Shown: positions 9,430-18,801 of the stretch, piece by piece
Layout: every line of letters begins with the position of its first letter
Position numbering within the stretch: the first letter of the stretch is position 1
Notes under the pieces: generated by a model
What the model was told of the DNA's origin: nothing
The model's input: the letters and a program-made list of their open reading frames with translations, nothing else
Database searches by the model: none
From: Minisyncoccota bacterium
Lineage (GTDB): Bacteria; Patescibacteriota; Minisyncoccia; Phycocordibacterales; JAGLOS01
Length of the DNA: 39,812 nucleotides
Reading direction: 5' to 3'
Assembly (NCBI GenBank): GCA_023137615.1
Contig: JAGLOS010000003.1
Span: 1-39,812 of the forward strand
Program-made: the position numbers and the translations under genes

Positions 9430-11610
9430 ATGAAACTTTTAGTTGTTGAGTCGCCGACAAAAATAAAAACCATTTCCAAGTATTTGGATGACCCGTCATT
9501 TACTGTCAAAGCAAGTGTCGGACACATCCGGGACTTGCCGAAAAGCAATAAAAAAGCCATTGATATAGATGGCGGTTTTGTGCCACATTATGAAACTTCC
9601 AAAGGTAAAGAAAAAGTTATCGCGGAATTAAAAAAATACGCAAAGAAAGCCGATGAGATCCTGCTCGCTACCGACCCCGACCGTGAAGGAGAAGCCATCG
9701 CTTGGCATATTGTGCAAGCATTGGGTATTGAAGGCGACAAGCGGATTAAACGCATTGTTTTCAACGAAATTACCAAATCCGCGGTAGGAGAAGCTCTGAA
9801 AAATCCTCGTACTATTGACCAAGACTTGCGAAAAGCGCAGGAGGCGCGCCGTGTTTTGGATCGTCTCGTGGGATATGACCTATCCGGTCTTATTTGGAAA
9901 AAAGTGCGCTATGGACTTTCTGCCGGACGTGTCCAGTCCCCCGCGCTTCGCATCTTGATGGAACGTGAACGTGAGATTCGCGCATTTGATCCGGAAACAT
10001 TTTGGACAATTACGGCAGAAAACAAAGCATTGAGCGGTTCAACTTTTGAAACAGTTTGCAGTGAAGAACCGCGAGACAAAAAACAAGTGGATGATATTTT
10101 GAAAAAAGGACGCGCGGGCAAATGGTTTGTCCGTGATATTAAAGAAACAGAAGCTAAGCGCACTCCACGCCCGCCATTCACCACTTCCACTCTTCAACAA
10201 ACCGCGAGTTCTCGTCTTGGTTTTGCTCCGTCACGCACCATGGGTGTCGCGCAAAAACTCTACGAAGCTGGTCATATTACATACATGAGAACCGACTCCC
10301 TGACTCTTTCCAAAGAAGCGTTGGGAGCTATCACAAAAACAGTTGCGGAAGAATTTGGCAAAGACTTGCATCAATTCCGAACATACAAAACAAAGTCAAA
10401 GAATGCACAAGAAGCACATGAAGCAATACGTCCATCTCACGTCAACGTAAAGCGCGCCGGAACAACCGACGATCAGAAAAAACTCTATCAACTTATCCGC
10501 GCGCGAACACTCTCCTCACAAATGAGCGACGCGAATATACTGCGAACCAAAGTAACAACAAACACAGAAAAACAAAATGTTCCAGATTTTTCCATCAACG
10601 GTTCGCGTGTTATCTCGCCCGGCTGGCTTCTTGCCGATCCGGCAGCGCGAGGTGAGGATGTTGAACTGCCGGAACTTAAAAAAGATGACAAGATCGAGCT
10701 TCTTTCCATTGATTCGGAAGAAAAACAAACTCAACCACCCAATCGCTACACCGAAGCCGGACTTATCAAAGAGTTGGAAAAACGAGGGATAGGACGACCA
10801 AGTACATATGCGAGTATTATGAGAACGATCGTAGACCGCGGATATGTGGAGAAACAAGGTCGCACACTTTTCCCCACCGACACGGGCGATGTGGTAAGTA
10901 GTTTTCTGGAAGAACATTTTACAAAATATATCAGCGACGATTTCACGGCGCAGATGGAAGATGAGCTTGATGAGATCGCGGAAGGAAAACGTGAATATGC
11001 AAAAATGCTTAAAGAATTTTACACACCGTTTTCAAAAGAAGTAACGTCAAAAGACAAGATTGAGAAAATTACCAATTTGGGTGATGCGCCGGAAGAATTC
11101 AAATGTCCAAAATGCGGAAAAAATATGGTCATCAAACTTGCCAAAAACGGTAAATTCATGAGCTGTTCTGACTTCCCTGATTGTGTAGGAGCAAGAACAA
11201 TTGAAGGAAAAGAATTGGAAGGTCCCAAAGAGATCGGAAAAGATTGCCCAAAATGCAAAGACGGAAAACTGGTAGAACGCGAAGGACGTTTTGGCATGTT
11301 TATCTCATGCAGTAACTATCCAAAATGTAAATACATTGAAGAATCTGAAGAAGAGAAGAAACGAAAATCAACCGGTATAAAATGTCCACTTTGTGACGAC
11401 GGCGAAATGATAGAGCGGCGCGGACGATTTGGATTATTTTACAGTTGCTCAAATTATCCTGACTGCAAGCATGCAATCAAAGCAAAGCCAACAGGTAATT
11501 TTTGTCCTGAATGTGGCGCGCTTATGATGGAGGGAACTAAAACCATCCCGGAGCGTTGTTCTGTAAAGACATGCAAAATGCACAATCCTCATAAATTGGA
11601 TAAAAAATAA
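9430..11610 (+). CDS. topA: DNA topoisomerase I (type IA) with C-terminal zinc fingers
   Basis: MKLLVVESPTKIKTISKYL, ATDPDREGEAIAWHI, GHITYMRTDSLTLS, GIGRPSTYASIM; C-terminal CxxC zinc modules. Confidence 0.97.
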   Translation: MKLLVVESPTKIKTISKYLDDPSFTVKASVGHIRDLPKSNKKAIDIDGGFVPHYETSKGKEKVIAELKKYAKKADEILLATDPDREGEAIAWHIVQALGIEGDKRIKRIVFNEITKSAVGEALKNPRTIDQDLRKAQEARRVLDRLVGYDLSGLIWKKVRYGLSAGRVQSPALRILMEREREIRAFDPETFWTITAENKALSGSTFETVCSEEPRDKKQVDDILKKGRAGKWFVRDIKETEAKRTPRPPFTTSTLQQTASSRLGFAPSRTMGVAQKLYEAGHITYMRTDSLTLSKEALGAITKTVAEEFGKDLHQFRTYKTKSKNAQEAHEAIRPSHVNVKRAGTTDDQKKLYQLIRARTLSSQMSDANILRTKVTTNTEKQNVPDFSINGSRVISPGWLLADPAARGEDVELPELKKDDKIELLSIDSEEKQTQPPNRYTEAGLIKELEKRGIGRPSTYASIMRTIVDRGYVEKQGRTLFPTDTGDVVSSFLEEHFTKYISDDFTAQMEDELDEIAEGKREYAKMLKEFYTPFSKEVTSKDKIEKITNLGDAPEEFKCPKCGKNMVIKLAKNGKFMSCSDFPDCVGARTIEGKELEGPKEIGKDCPKCKDGKLVEREGRFGMFISCSNYPKCKYIEESEEEKKRKSTGIKCPLCDDGEMIERRGRFGLFYSCSNYPDCKHAIKAKPTGNFCPECGALMMEGTKTIPERCSVKTCKMHNPHKLDKK

Positions 11611-11699
11611 AATATCGTGGTATCATTAAATCACAAATTAGATGATTGAATTCTCTTAATTTGTAATATCCTAAAAAGAATCCTGAAATTCTGAGACAA

Positions 11700-12368
11700 A
11701 TGAGAGTAAAAACAAACAATAAACTACTAAAAACCATTTATTATCTGGCAAGTATTACACTAATACTTGCCATACTTTGTACACTTTTTTATGTGTTTTG
11801 GTTTTTAAGAGATCCTATAAGAACAGTTCCGGAAGGAAATTTAATCCTAAGTCCTGCTGACGGCAAAGTTGTAAGACTGTTTAAAACAACCGACACCGAG
11901 TCTCTTGATATTGATAAAGGAATATTGGGTGGAATAAAAACGACTGCTTCCGAAATATCAGATTCCGCTTATATTTTGGTAATTATGATGACACCTTTTG
12001 ACGTACATTATCAGAGAGCTCCGATAGAAGGAACTATCAGATCTGTGGAATACAAAGAAGGATCTTTTTTAAATATAATGGATGATGCGAGGTCGTTGGT
12101 TGCTTTTAATAATGAAAAAAATGAAATAGTAATGAGCGGAAACAGAAACGGAGAAGAGTTTGATATAAAAATAATACAAGTAGCGGGATTTTTGGTCAGA
12201 AGAATTGTAGATTATGTTGATGTGTCACAAATAGTGGAAAAAGGTGAACATATCGGGTTAATTAAATTTGGAAGCATGGTTGTTATGATCTTCCCCGACA
12301 CCTTTGATCCAATGGTCTCAGAAGGAGATTATATTTATGGAGCTGAAACCGTTATTGCCGAATACTGA
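11700..12368 (+). CDS. psd: Phosphatidylserine decarboxylase family protein (short form)
   Basis: N-terminal TM; LILSPADGKVV; MMTPFDVHYQRAPIEG; IGLIKFGSMVVMIFP (GS processing site). Confidence 0.85.
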   Translation: MRVKTNNKLLKTIYYLASITLILAILCTLFYVFWFLRDPIRTVPEGNLILSPADGKVVRLFKTTDTESLDIDKGILGGIKTTASEISDSAYILVIMMTPFDVHYQRAPIEGTIRSVEYKEGSFLNIMDDARSLVAFNNEKNEIVMSGNRNGEEFDIKIIQVAGFLVRRIVDYVDVSQIVEKGEHIGLIKFGSMVVMIFPDTFDPMVSEGDYIYGAETVIAEY

Positions 12369-12391
12369 TCGTTTACTAAGATCAGATCATT

Positions 12392-12907
12392 ATGGAACAT
12401 ATTAATATTGAAATAAAAACCAGATCAAATGATCAAGATGCGATTAGGAAAATCTTAAGCTCAAAAAATGCTGAGTTCAAAGGAGCTGATCATCAAATTG
12501 ACACTTACTTTAAAATAAATTTTGGCAGATTGAAATTAAGAGAAGGAAAAATTGAAAATCATCTCATTCATTATCAAAGAGAAGACAAAGAAGGTCCAAA
12601 ACGATCAGACGTTATTTTATTTGAGTCTGACCCAAAATCTTCTTTAAAAGAAATTTTGACAAAAGCATTGGGGGTTTTGGTTGTGGTTGATAAAAAAAGA
12701 GAAATATATTTTATAGATAATGTAAAATTTCATATTGATATAGTTGAAAATTTGGGTACGTTTGTTGAAATTGAAGCCATTGATAATGATGGAAACATAG
12801 GTAAAGATAAGTTACTGGAACAATGCCAATTTTTCCTTGACCTGTTTAATATCTCTCAAGAAGATCTGATCCCGGTTTCCTACAGCGATCTATTATTGCA
12901 AAAATAA
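12392..12907 (+). CDS. CYTH domain protein (class IV adenylyl cyclase / thiamine triphosphatase-like)
   Basis: NIEIKTR start (ExExK-like), DTYFKINFGRLKLREG, YQREDKEGPKRS, VEIEAI. Confidence 0.8.
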   Translation: MEHINIEIKTRSNDQDAIRKILSSKNAEFKGADHQIDTYFKINFGRLKLREGKIENHLIHYQREDKEGPKRSDVILFESDPKSSLKEILTKALGVLVVVDKKREIYFIDNVKFHIDIVENLGTFVEIEAIDNDGNIGKDKLLEQCQFFLDLFNISQEDLIPVSYSDLLLQK

Positions 12908-12948
12908 CAGGCTGTATTTCAACTTAAATTAAAAATCCTTTTGATCTA

Positions 12949-13461
12949 TTGGAAAACAAAAAAACAAAAAACATGATTATCTTTATAAACGGATCAATAA
13001 ATGCTGGAAAAACCACTGTCGCAAAAATGCTTACGACAAAGATTCCCCAAACTGCTAATATTGAAATGGACGAATTACGTAATTTTATTGATTGGTTGGA
13101 AATTGATAAAGCGATACCGATCAATCTGGAAAACGCAGTTTTAATTATCAAAAATTTTGCCAAACATGACTATAATGTTGTTGTACCCTATCCTCTATCA
13201 CAAGATAATTATGAATACTTGAGCCACGAATTAAGTGATTTTTCCAAACAACTATATTTTTTTACACTGTCTCCAGATATTAAAAAAGCTCAGATGAGCA
13301 CAGAAGACCGAAAAATATCACAATGGGAACACAGCCGCATCCAACATCATTATGATGTTGGCATCAATAACCCCTCCTTTGGTAAAATTATTGATAACAC
13401 CAAACAAACACCTGAAGAAACCGCTAACGAAATTTTGTCGCATTTAACAACTAATAATTAG
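12949..13461 (+). CDS. Small P-loop kinase/phosphotransferase-like protein
   Basis: MIIFINGSINAGKTTVAKML Walker A; EMDELRNFI. Track start is TTG; ATG at 12973 is more likely. Confidence 0.65.
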   Translation: MENKKTKNMIIFINGSINAGKTTVAKMLTTKIPQTANIEMDELRNFIDWLEIDKAIPINLENAVLIIKNFAKHDYNVVVPYPLSQDNYEYLSHELSDFSKQLYFFTLSPDIKKAQMSTEDRKISQWEHSRIQHHYDVGINNPSFGKIIDNTKQTPEETANEILSHLTTNN

Positions 13462-13471
13462 ACCAAACAAT

Positions 13472-13840
13472 ATGAAAGTAAATTATAAAAGGTATTTTTT
13501 TTATTTATGTAGATGGCAACTAAGTACCCCTCTTTTGGCTGGAGTATTAATATGGTTATCAACATACGATAAATGGACTGCAACAATTATTGCTAACCTT
13601 ATTGGAGGATTGATCTTTTTTTGGGTTGATAGATTTATTTTTAGAACAAATTTTTTGTCTGCTCAGTGGGAGGTCAAAGAAAACATCAAATGTTCTGATT
13701 GCGGAAAAACCACGAGAGGATATAGACTTACAAAAACATCAAATTATGATAAAAGCGAGGATAAAACTCCAAAATTTAGGTGTGAAGAATGTTCTGAGAA
13801 AAAAACTAAATTCCTAAGAGAACAAGGGATAAAAGTATGA
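13472..13840 (+). CDS. Small membrane protein with C-terminal zinc-ribbon-like module
   Basis: Two hydrophobic segments; CSDCGKTTRGYRL...FRCEECSEKK. Confidence 0.6.
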   Translation: MKVNYKRYFFYLCRWQLSTPLLAGVLIWLSTYDKWTATIIANLIGGLIFFWVDRFIFRTNFLSAQWEVKENIKCSDCGKTTRGYRLTKTSNYDKSEDKTPKFRCEECSEKKTKFLREQGIKV

Positions 13841-13859
13841 AACTATTTTGGATTTTTGT

Positions 13860-13885
13860 TTTACTTAATTTATAAATTAAGTAAA
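13860..13885. terminator. Perfect 26-bp palindrome between convergent genes, possible bidirectional terminator
   Basis: TTTACTTAATTTA|TAAATTAAGTAAA. Confidence 0.5.
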
Positions 13886-13905
13886 GAATTCAACCTAAAT
13901 AATTT

Positions 13906-14673
13906 TTATTTTAACTCAATGATTATTGGGCAATGGTCAGAGCCGTAAACATTGTCTAAAATATTAGCGCTTTTTAGACGCGGTATTAAATTATTGGAGA
14001 CAAAAAAATAATCTATTCTCCAGCCCACATTGCGGTCTCGGGCGCGAGTTTTCATGTCCCAATATGAGTAAGCATCCGCTTTGTTTGGATAAAAATGACG
14101 GAAAATGTCCGTGTATCCGGCGTTTATAACCTCATCGATCCACGCACGCTCAATCGGCAAGAAGCCGGTATTTTTTTCATTTTCCTTTGATCGCGCAAGA
14201 TCGATCGCCTCATGTGCCGTATTCACATCACCGCAAAAAATAACACTCTTCCCTTCTTTTCGTAAATTTTGTATATACATCAAAAACTCGTCATAAAAAT
14301 CAAGTTTGTATGCAAGTCTTACCGGTCCTCCACCGCCATTTGGAAAATATACATTGAGAAGCACAAAATCCTTAAAGTGCGCCTCGACGATCCTTCCCTC
14401 CTGATCAAATTTCTTAATACCCATACCATACTTCACTTTAAGTGGCTTTTCTCTGGTATAGATCGCAGTACCGCTATAGCCCTTCTTTACTTGCGACCAT
14501 GAAAAGAAAGAATGATATCCTTTAACCTCGCGTACCTCATCGGGCAATTGGTCCGGGTGCGCCTTTGTCTCTTGCAGACAAAAAATATCGGGGTCGAGTT
14601 TTAAAAACTTCTCCCAATACCCATTGCGATGCACCGCCCGCAGACCATTTACATTCCAAGAAACAATTTTCAT
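13906..14673 (-). CDS. xthA: Exodeoxyribonuclease III
   Basis: MKIVSWNVNGLRAVHRNG, DIFCLQETKAHPDQL, VIFCGDVNTAHEAIDLA, GWRIDYFFVS, YGSDHCPI. Confidence 0.95.
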   Translation of the reverse strand: MKIVSWNVNGLRAVHRNGYWEKFLKLDPDIFCLQETKAHPDQLPDEVREVKGYHSFFSWSQVKKGYSGTAIYTREKPLKVKYGMGIKKFDQEGRIVEAHFKDFVLLNVYFPNGGGGPVRLAYKLDFYDEFLMYIQNLRKEGKSVIFCGDVNTAHEAIDLARSKENEKNTGFLPIERAWIDEVINAGYTDIFRHFYPNKADAYSYWDMKTRARDRNVGWRIDYFFVSNNLIPRLKSANILDNVYGSDHCPIIIELK

Positions 14674-14741
14674 TTCATTACTATATCATGAATTGTTGAT
14701 AAAATTTTGTCATTCGTCGTATTTTATGTAAGAATTGAATT

Positions 14742-16202
14742 ATGTCAGATGTACAAGAAATTATCAGCTTAATGAAAGAACCGTCGAAAGAAAACGTAGC
14801 GCTTACTAAAAAAGCTTATGAATTTTCTCAAAGGGCTCACGAAGGAGATAAACGTTTTAGCGGCGAACCTTATTTTAATCACGCTTTTGAAACCGCAAAG
14901 AATCTTGCGGAATTTGGTATGGATGCACCGTCTATTGCCGCGGGATTTCTGCATGACACACTTGAAGATGGCAACACTGACGAAAAAACACTCGAGAAAG
15001 AGTTCGGGAAAGAGGTCTCTTTCCTCGTCGAAGGAGTAACCAAACTCGGTAAACTAAAATATCGTGGGCTTGAAAGACACGCCGAAAGCTTGCGAAAACT
15101 TTTTATTGCCACAGCAAAAGACGCACGCGTACTTATCATAAAACTCGCCGACCGACTTCACAATGTTTCAACACTTGACGGGCACCCGGAAAAGGAAAAA
15201 CGTTACCGTATCGCCCTCGAAACTCTTGAGATATATGTGCCTCTTGCAGATAGACTTGGTATGGGTCGTCTCCACGGAGAACTTGAAGACTACGTTTTCC
15301 CATATGTATTCCCCGAGGAATATAAAAAAACAAAAGAGATAATGAAGAAAAAAAGGGCTGACCACGAAAAACACCTCGAAAAGTTTCGTCGATCTCTTCA
15401 AAAAGAACTCGCCGGGCATGGAGTAAAAAACTTTAAGACAAGCTATCGTGTCAAACATCTTTACAGTCTTTACAAAAAACTACTTAGAAAAGAGATGGAT
15501 ATCGATAAAATCTATGATATCACGGCACTTCGAATAACTACGGAAACTGTCGGGGAATGCTATCAGGTGCTCGGTATCATACATGGAATATGGAAGCCCC
15601 TGCCCGGTCGTATTAAAGATTACATTGCTCTTCCAAAACCAAATGGATATCAAAGCATTCACACAACCGTCTTTACCGGGGACGGCGCTATCGTTGAAAT
15701 ACAAATACGAACAGAACAAATGCACCGTGAAGCTGAATACGGTATCGCATCACATCTTGCATACAAGAAAGGTTTCTTTGAAAAATTCAAATCTTCAAAA
15801 AACCGTCAAGCTGTACAAAAAAAACTGGGTTGGATCAATGAGCTCATTCAATGGCAAGAGAATGTTAGTGAAAATAAAAAATTCTTAAAGGAGCTTAAAA
15901 TGGACTTTTTTAAACACCGTGTGTTTGTTTTTACTCCTCATGGAGATGCTATTGATCTCCCCGAAGAATCAACTCCGGTTGATTTTGCATATATGATCCA
16001 CTCTGATATTGGAAACCATCTATCTGGGGCAAAAGTAAATGGGAAAATGGCTTCTATCAAAACCAAACTACGCAATGGCGACATTGTATCCATAGAAACC
16101 AAAAAGAACGCCCACCCGTCACGCAAATGGCTTGAATACGTAAAAACCGGTATGGCACAACGCCATATTCGTCTTTGGCTACAAAAAAATCAACAAAATT
16201 AG
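14742..16202 (+). CDS. RelA/SpoT-type (p)ppGpp synthetase/hydrolase (HD, synthetase, TGS)
   Basis: AAGFLHDTLED, KLADRLHNVSTL, RIKDYIALPKPNGYQSIHTTV, EIQIRTEQMHREAEYGIASH, VFVFTPHGDAIDLPEESTPVDFAYMIHSDIG. Confidence 0.95.
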   Translation: MSDVQEIISLMKEPSKENVALTKKAYEFSQRAHEGDKRFSGEPYFNHAFETAKNLAEFGMDAPSIAAGFLHDTLEDGNTDEKTLEKEFGKEVSFLVEGVTKLGKLKYRGLERHAESLRKLFIATAKDARVLIIKLADRLHNVSTLDGHPEKEKRYRIALETLEIYVPLADRLGMGRLHGELEDYVFPYVFPEEYKKTKEIMKKKRADHEKHLEKFRRSLQKELAGHGVKNFKTSYRVKHLYSLYKKLLRKEMDIDKIYDITALRITTETVGECYQVLGIIHGIWKPLPGRIKDYIALPKPNGYQSIHTTVFTGDGAIVEIQIRTEQMHREAEYGIASHLAYKKGFFEKFKSSKNRQAVQKKLGWINELIQWQENVSENKKFLKELKMDFFKHRVFVFTPHGDAIDLPEESTPVDFAYMIHSDIGNHLSGAKVNGKMASIKTKLRNGDIVSIETKKNAHPSRKWLEYVKTGMAQRHIRLWLQKNQQN

Positions 16203-17611
16203 ACCGAGAAGTTCTTGACCGAATATATGTCGTCATCATCCTCTTCTTCTGTCTGTGGTACCGTATTGGTATCTCCCCCGCTCTTGAGACTTTGTGTAAA
16301 TGAATCGGTATTTTGATCTGTACCTGCCTCCTGTATCAGTTTGTCATTTTCATCAGACGTCTTATTTGGATCTGATAGAATGCTGTTTACTTCTTCTCGA
16401 AACCTCCCAGTGTCAGGCAGTTCAAATTCATCATCTTCTTTGTCTTTCTGTTTGTCATTTTTTTTATCGACTTCGTTGTGTTCGTTGAATGAAGTTGTCT
16501 TTATTTCATCAGTATGAGCCGCCATATCATTATCTTGAGACAAAACACCCGTTTGGTCTGTTTGGTCTTGCTGTTCTCGGGACTCTTCCTTATCCTCATT
16601 TTGCTCTTGCACAACCTCGGGTTGCGACTCTGTTCGGAGTTTTTCATCCGTTGTGTCTTTAGAAAAACGATCTTCTTTTTCAACATTCTCTTCTTCAATA
16701 TCACCGCCTGCGCTGTCAGAACCGGTATGTGAAAATGTTTTTGACAACACTTCAGCATCTACGGTGTTCATGAGCTCAAGAATATTCTTAAGATCCTCCT
16801 CTGAAAAGAAGTCAATTACGATCTTTCCACCCACCTCACGTGACTCGATCTGCACGCGGGTTCCAAGTTGCTCCGTAAGTTCTTTTTCCATTTTGAGAAT
16901 CTCGGGATTAAAATCCCGATTCTTTTTTCTGATCTTATCTTGTGCACAACGACGTGCAATACTTTCTGCGTCACGAACAGTAAGTTTTTTATGCATGACC
17001 TCTTTAAAAAGTGTCAGTTGCTCTTCGGGCTTATCTCTGAGCATCATGATCGGTCGCGCGTGTCCTTCTGTAATTTTGCCCGCAATAAGTGCATCGAGTA
17101 TTTCGTCCGGTAGGGCAAGCAGCCGAAGACTGTTCGAAACGTATTCACGACTTTTACCAACCTTTTTTGCGATCTCTGAATGTTTGTATCCAAATTCCTT
17201 TATAAATTGATGAAATGCTCTTGCTCTGTCTACCGGGTTCAAGTCTTCGCGCTGTAAGTTCTCAATTATTGCAAGCTCCAATTTCATGAGGTTGTTATCC
17301 TCACCTGTTCGAATGACAACAGGAACCTGACCTACACCTGCCAATTTTGAAGCACGCAGACGTCGTTCTCCGGCGATAAGTTCGTACTCAACAGAAATAC
17401 CTCCATCATGTTTTGGAACTTCCCGACGTGTTACCACAAGCGGCTGCAAGACACCATATTGACGAATGGATTCAGAAAGCGCTTCCAGTGCCTCCTTGTC
17501 AAATTCCCGACGTGGCTGATATGGGTTTGGGCTTATTTTATCTACTTCAACCCAGAAGATCGAATTGCTGGCAAGTTGAGTTTTATGTGTTTCGTGAAGT
17601 GATTGAGACAT
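16199..17611 (-). CDS. parB: ParB-family chromosome partitioning protein with long acidic C-terminal extension
   Basis: VDKISPNPYQPRREFDKEALEALSESIRQYGVLQPLVV, YELIAGERRLRASKLAG, VPVVIR, AIIENLQREDLNPVDRARAF, HTH KVGKSREYVSNSLRLLALP. Confidence 0.95.
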   Translation of the reverse strand: MSQSLHETHKTQLASNSIFWVEVDKISPNPYQPRREFDKEALEALSESIRQYGVLQPLVVTRREVPKHDGGISVEYELIAGERRLRASKLAGVGQVPVVIRTGEDNNLMKLELAIIENLQREDLNPVDRARAFHQFIKEFGYKHSEIAKKVGKSREYVSNSLRLLALPDEILDALIAGKITEGHARPIMMLRDKPEEQLTLFKEVMHKKLTVRDAESIARRCAQDKIRKKNRDFNPEILKMEKELTEQLGTRVQIESREVGGKIVIDFFSEEDLKNILELMNTVDAEVLSKTFSHTGSDSAGGDIEEENVEKEDRFSKDTTDEKLRTESQPEVVQEQNEDKEESREQQDQTDQTGVLSQDNDMAAHTDEIKTTSFNEHNEVDKKNDKQKDKEDDEFELPDTGRFREEVNSILSDPNKTSDENDKLIQEAGTDQNTDSFTQSLKSGGDTNTVPQTEEEDDDDIYSVKNFSV

Positions 17612-17711
17612 GAGTTTAAAATATAATCTTCATCTAATATATAGCTATTTTAACATATTCATAAAGACGCGCAAAAACAAAAGAGCGGGGAAAAGAAGTG
17701 TATAAATATGA

Positions 17712-17809
17712 TTAGCTATTAGTTGATAGGTTTTAGGAAATAAAGAAAATGCGCTAAAGCGCATTTTCCAAAAACTAAAAACTACAAGCTAACACCTAAC
17801 ATCTAAATC
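17712..17809. repeat. Inverted degenerate heptad arrays around a terminator hairpin
   Basis: TTAG/ATAG at 17712, 17719, 17726, 17733; CTAAAAA CTACAAG CTAACAC CTAACAT CTAAATC at 17775-17809. Confidence 0.7.
17745..17768. terminator. Hairpin terminator flanked by heptad arrays
   Basis: GAAAATGCGC-TAAA-GCGCATTTTC. Confidence 0.75.
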
Positions 17810-17990
17810 GTCATTGCGAGGAGTGATACAAAGCGAAGCGGAGTAAAATGACGAAGCAATCCAGGGTATGGTGGTTGTAACTCTGGATTACTTCGCCTGC
17901 GGCTCGCAATGACGGACGTAACCGAATTTTCGTCCACGGCTTGCAATGACGGACGTAACCGAATTTTCGTCCACGGCTCGCAATAACGAT
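17807..17990. repeat. REP/MITE-like palindromic intergenic repeat with internal 37-bp tandem units
   Basis: ends ATCGTCATTGCGAG / CTCGCAATAACGAT inverted with one mismatch; GCAATGACGGACGTAACCGAATTTTCGTCCACGGCTYG repeated at period 37 (17906, 17943, partial 17980). Confidence 0.75.
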
Positions 17991-18130
17991 GGATTAGCGA
18001 CAATCGATTATTGTTGAATCATTGTATCATTGAAAATTTTTTGTAAATTGAATATTGAACTTTGGTCATTTAAAACATTAACAATATAGAGTACAAGATA
18101 TCTCCACAAGATAACAAAACAACATATCTA

Positions 18131-18769
18131 TTATTCTATCTTCATAGCATCTTCCACGGCAAAATCCCCTATTTTTGTTCGACGCAGTTCTTTTACTGTT
18201 GTCGGCAGGTCAAAAAGTCTTCCAAATTCTTCCGCGACAGATCGAACATACACACCACTTGCCACATCCATTTCAAGCACAACAACATGCTTATCTTTTT
18301 GAAATTCAACAAAACGAACATCGAACACTTCCATATCCCGGACCGGGACAATTATCTTTTTACCTGAACGCGCTTTTTTATACAATGGCACACCGCCTTG
18401 TTTTATTGCAGAATATATAGGTACCGGCAATCTCAACACTCCAACAATCTTTTGCGCCGCTTTTTGCAATACTTCTTCATCGATATCACCAACTTGTTTT
18501 TCTTCCAATATTTCACCCTCAAGATCGCCTGTTGTAGTCTTTTTGCCCAACAACACCTCTACACGATACGTCTTATCCAACCCTATAAGTTTGTGGAGTT
18601 TTTTGGTGCCGGACCCTACCCCAATGATCATAAGTCCTGTCGCAAGCGGATCTAGGGTACCGGCATGCCCCATCTTCCGCACACCGAGCTTTTTACGCAA
18701 TACGCGGATCACATCAAAAGACGAGATGCCTTTTGGTTTGTCGATCAAAATAATATCTTGCACATCCAT
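18131..18769 (-). CDS. truB: tRNA pseudouridine(55) synthase
   Basis: IDKPKGISSFDVIRVLRKKLGVRKMGHAGTLDPLATGLMIIGVG, KTYRVEVLLGKKTTTGDLEG, SGVYVRSVAEEFG. Confidence 0.95.
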   Translation of the reverse strand: MDVQDIILIDKPKGISSFDVIRVLRKKLGVRKMGHAGTLDPLATGLMIIGVGSGTKKLHKLIGLDKTYRVEVLLGKKTTTGDLEGEILEEKQVGDIDEEVLQKAAQKIVGVLRLPVPIYSAIKQGGVPLYKKARSGKKIIVPVRDMEVFDVRFVEFQKDKHVVVLEMDVASGVYVRSVAEEFGRLFDLPTTVKELRRTKIGDFAVEDAMKIE

Positions 18770-18801
18770 AATTATATTTTATTGCGGAGCAACGGTCTTC
18801 T

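Noticed and set aside
11634-11668. ACAAATTA/TAATTTGT inverted repeat after topA
   Set aside because: AT-rich 8-bp stem with long loop; could be a weak terminator but not distinguishable from chance.
12365-12386. CTGATC-N9-GATCAG hairpin between psd and the CYTH gene
   Set aside because: Short stem without a T-run; insufficient to call a terminator or regulator.
16830-16850. Possible parS-like CACGTG near parB
   Set aside because: Only the central CACGTG hexamer inside the parB coding sequence; the 16-bp parS consensus TGTTTCACGTGAAACA is not matched.
17803-18003. 66-aa minus-strand ORF (…LRHFTPLRFVSLLAMTI)
   Set aside because: Entirely inside the REP-like repeat; this type of translated repeat is a common spurious annotation.
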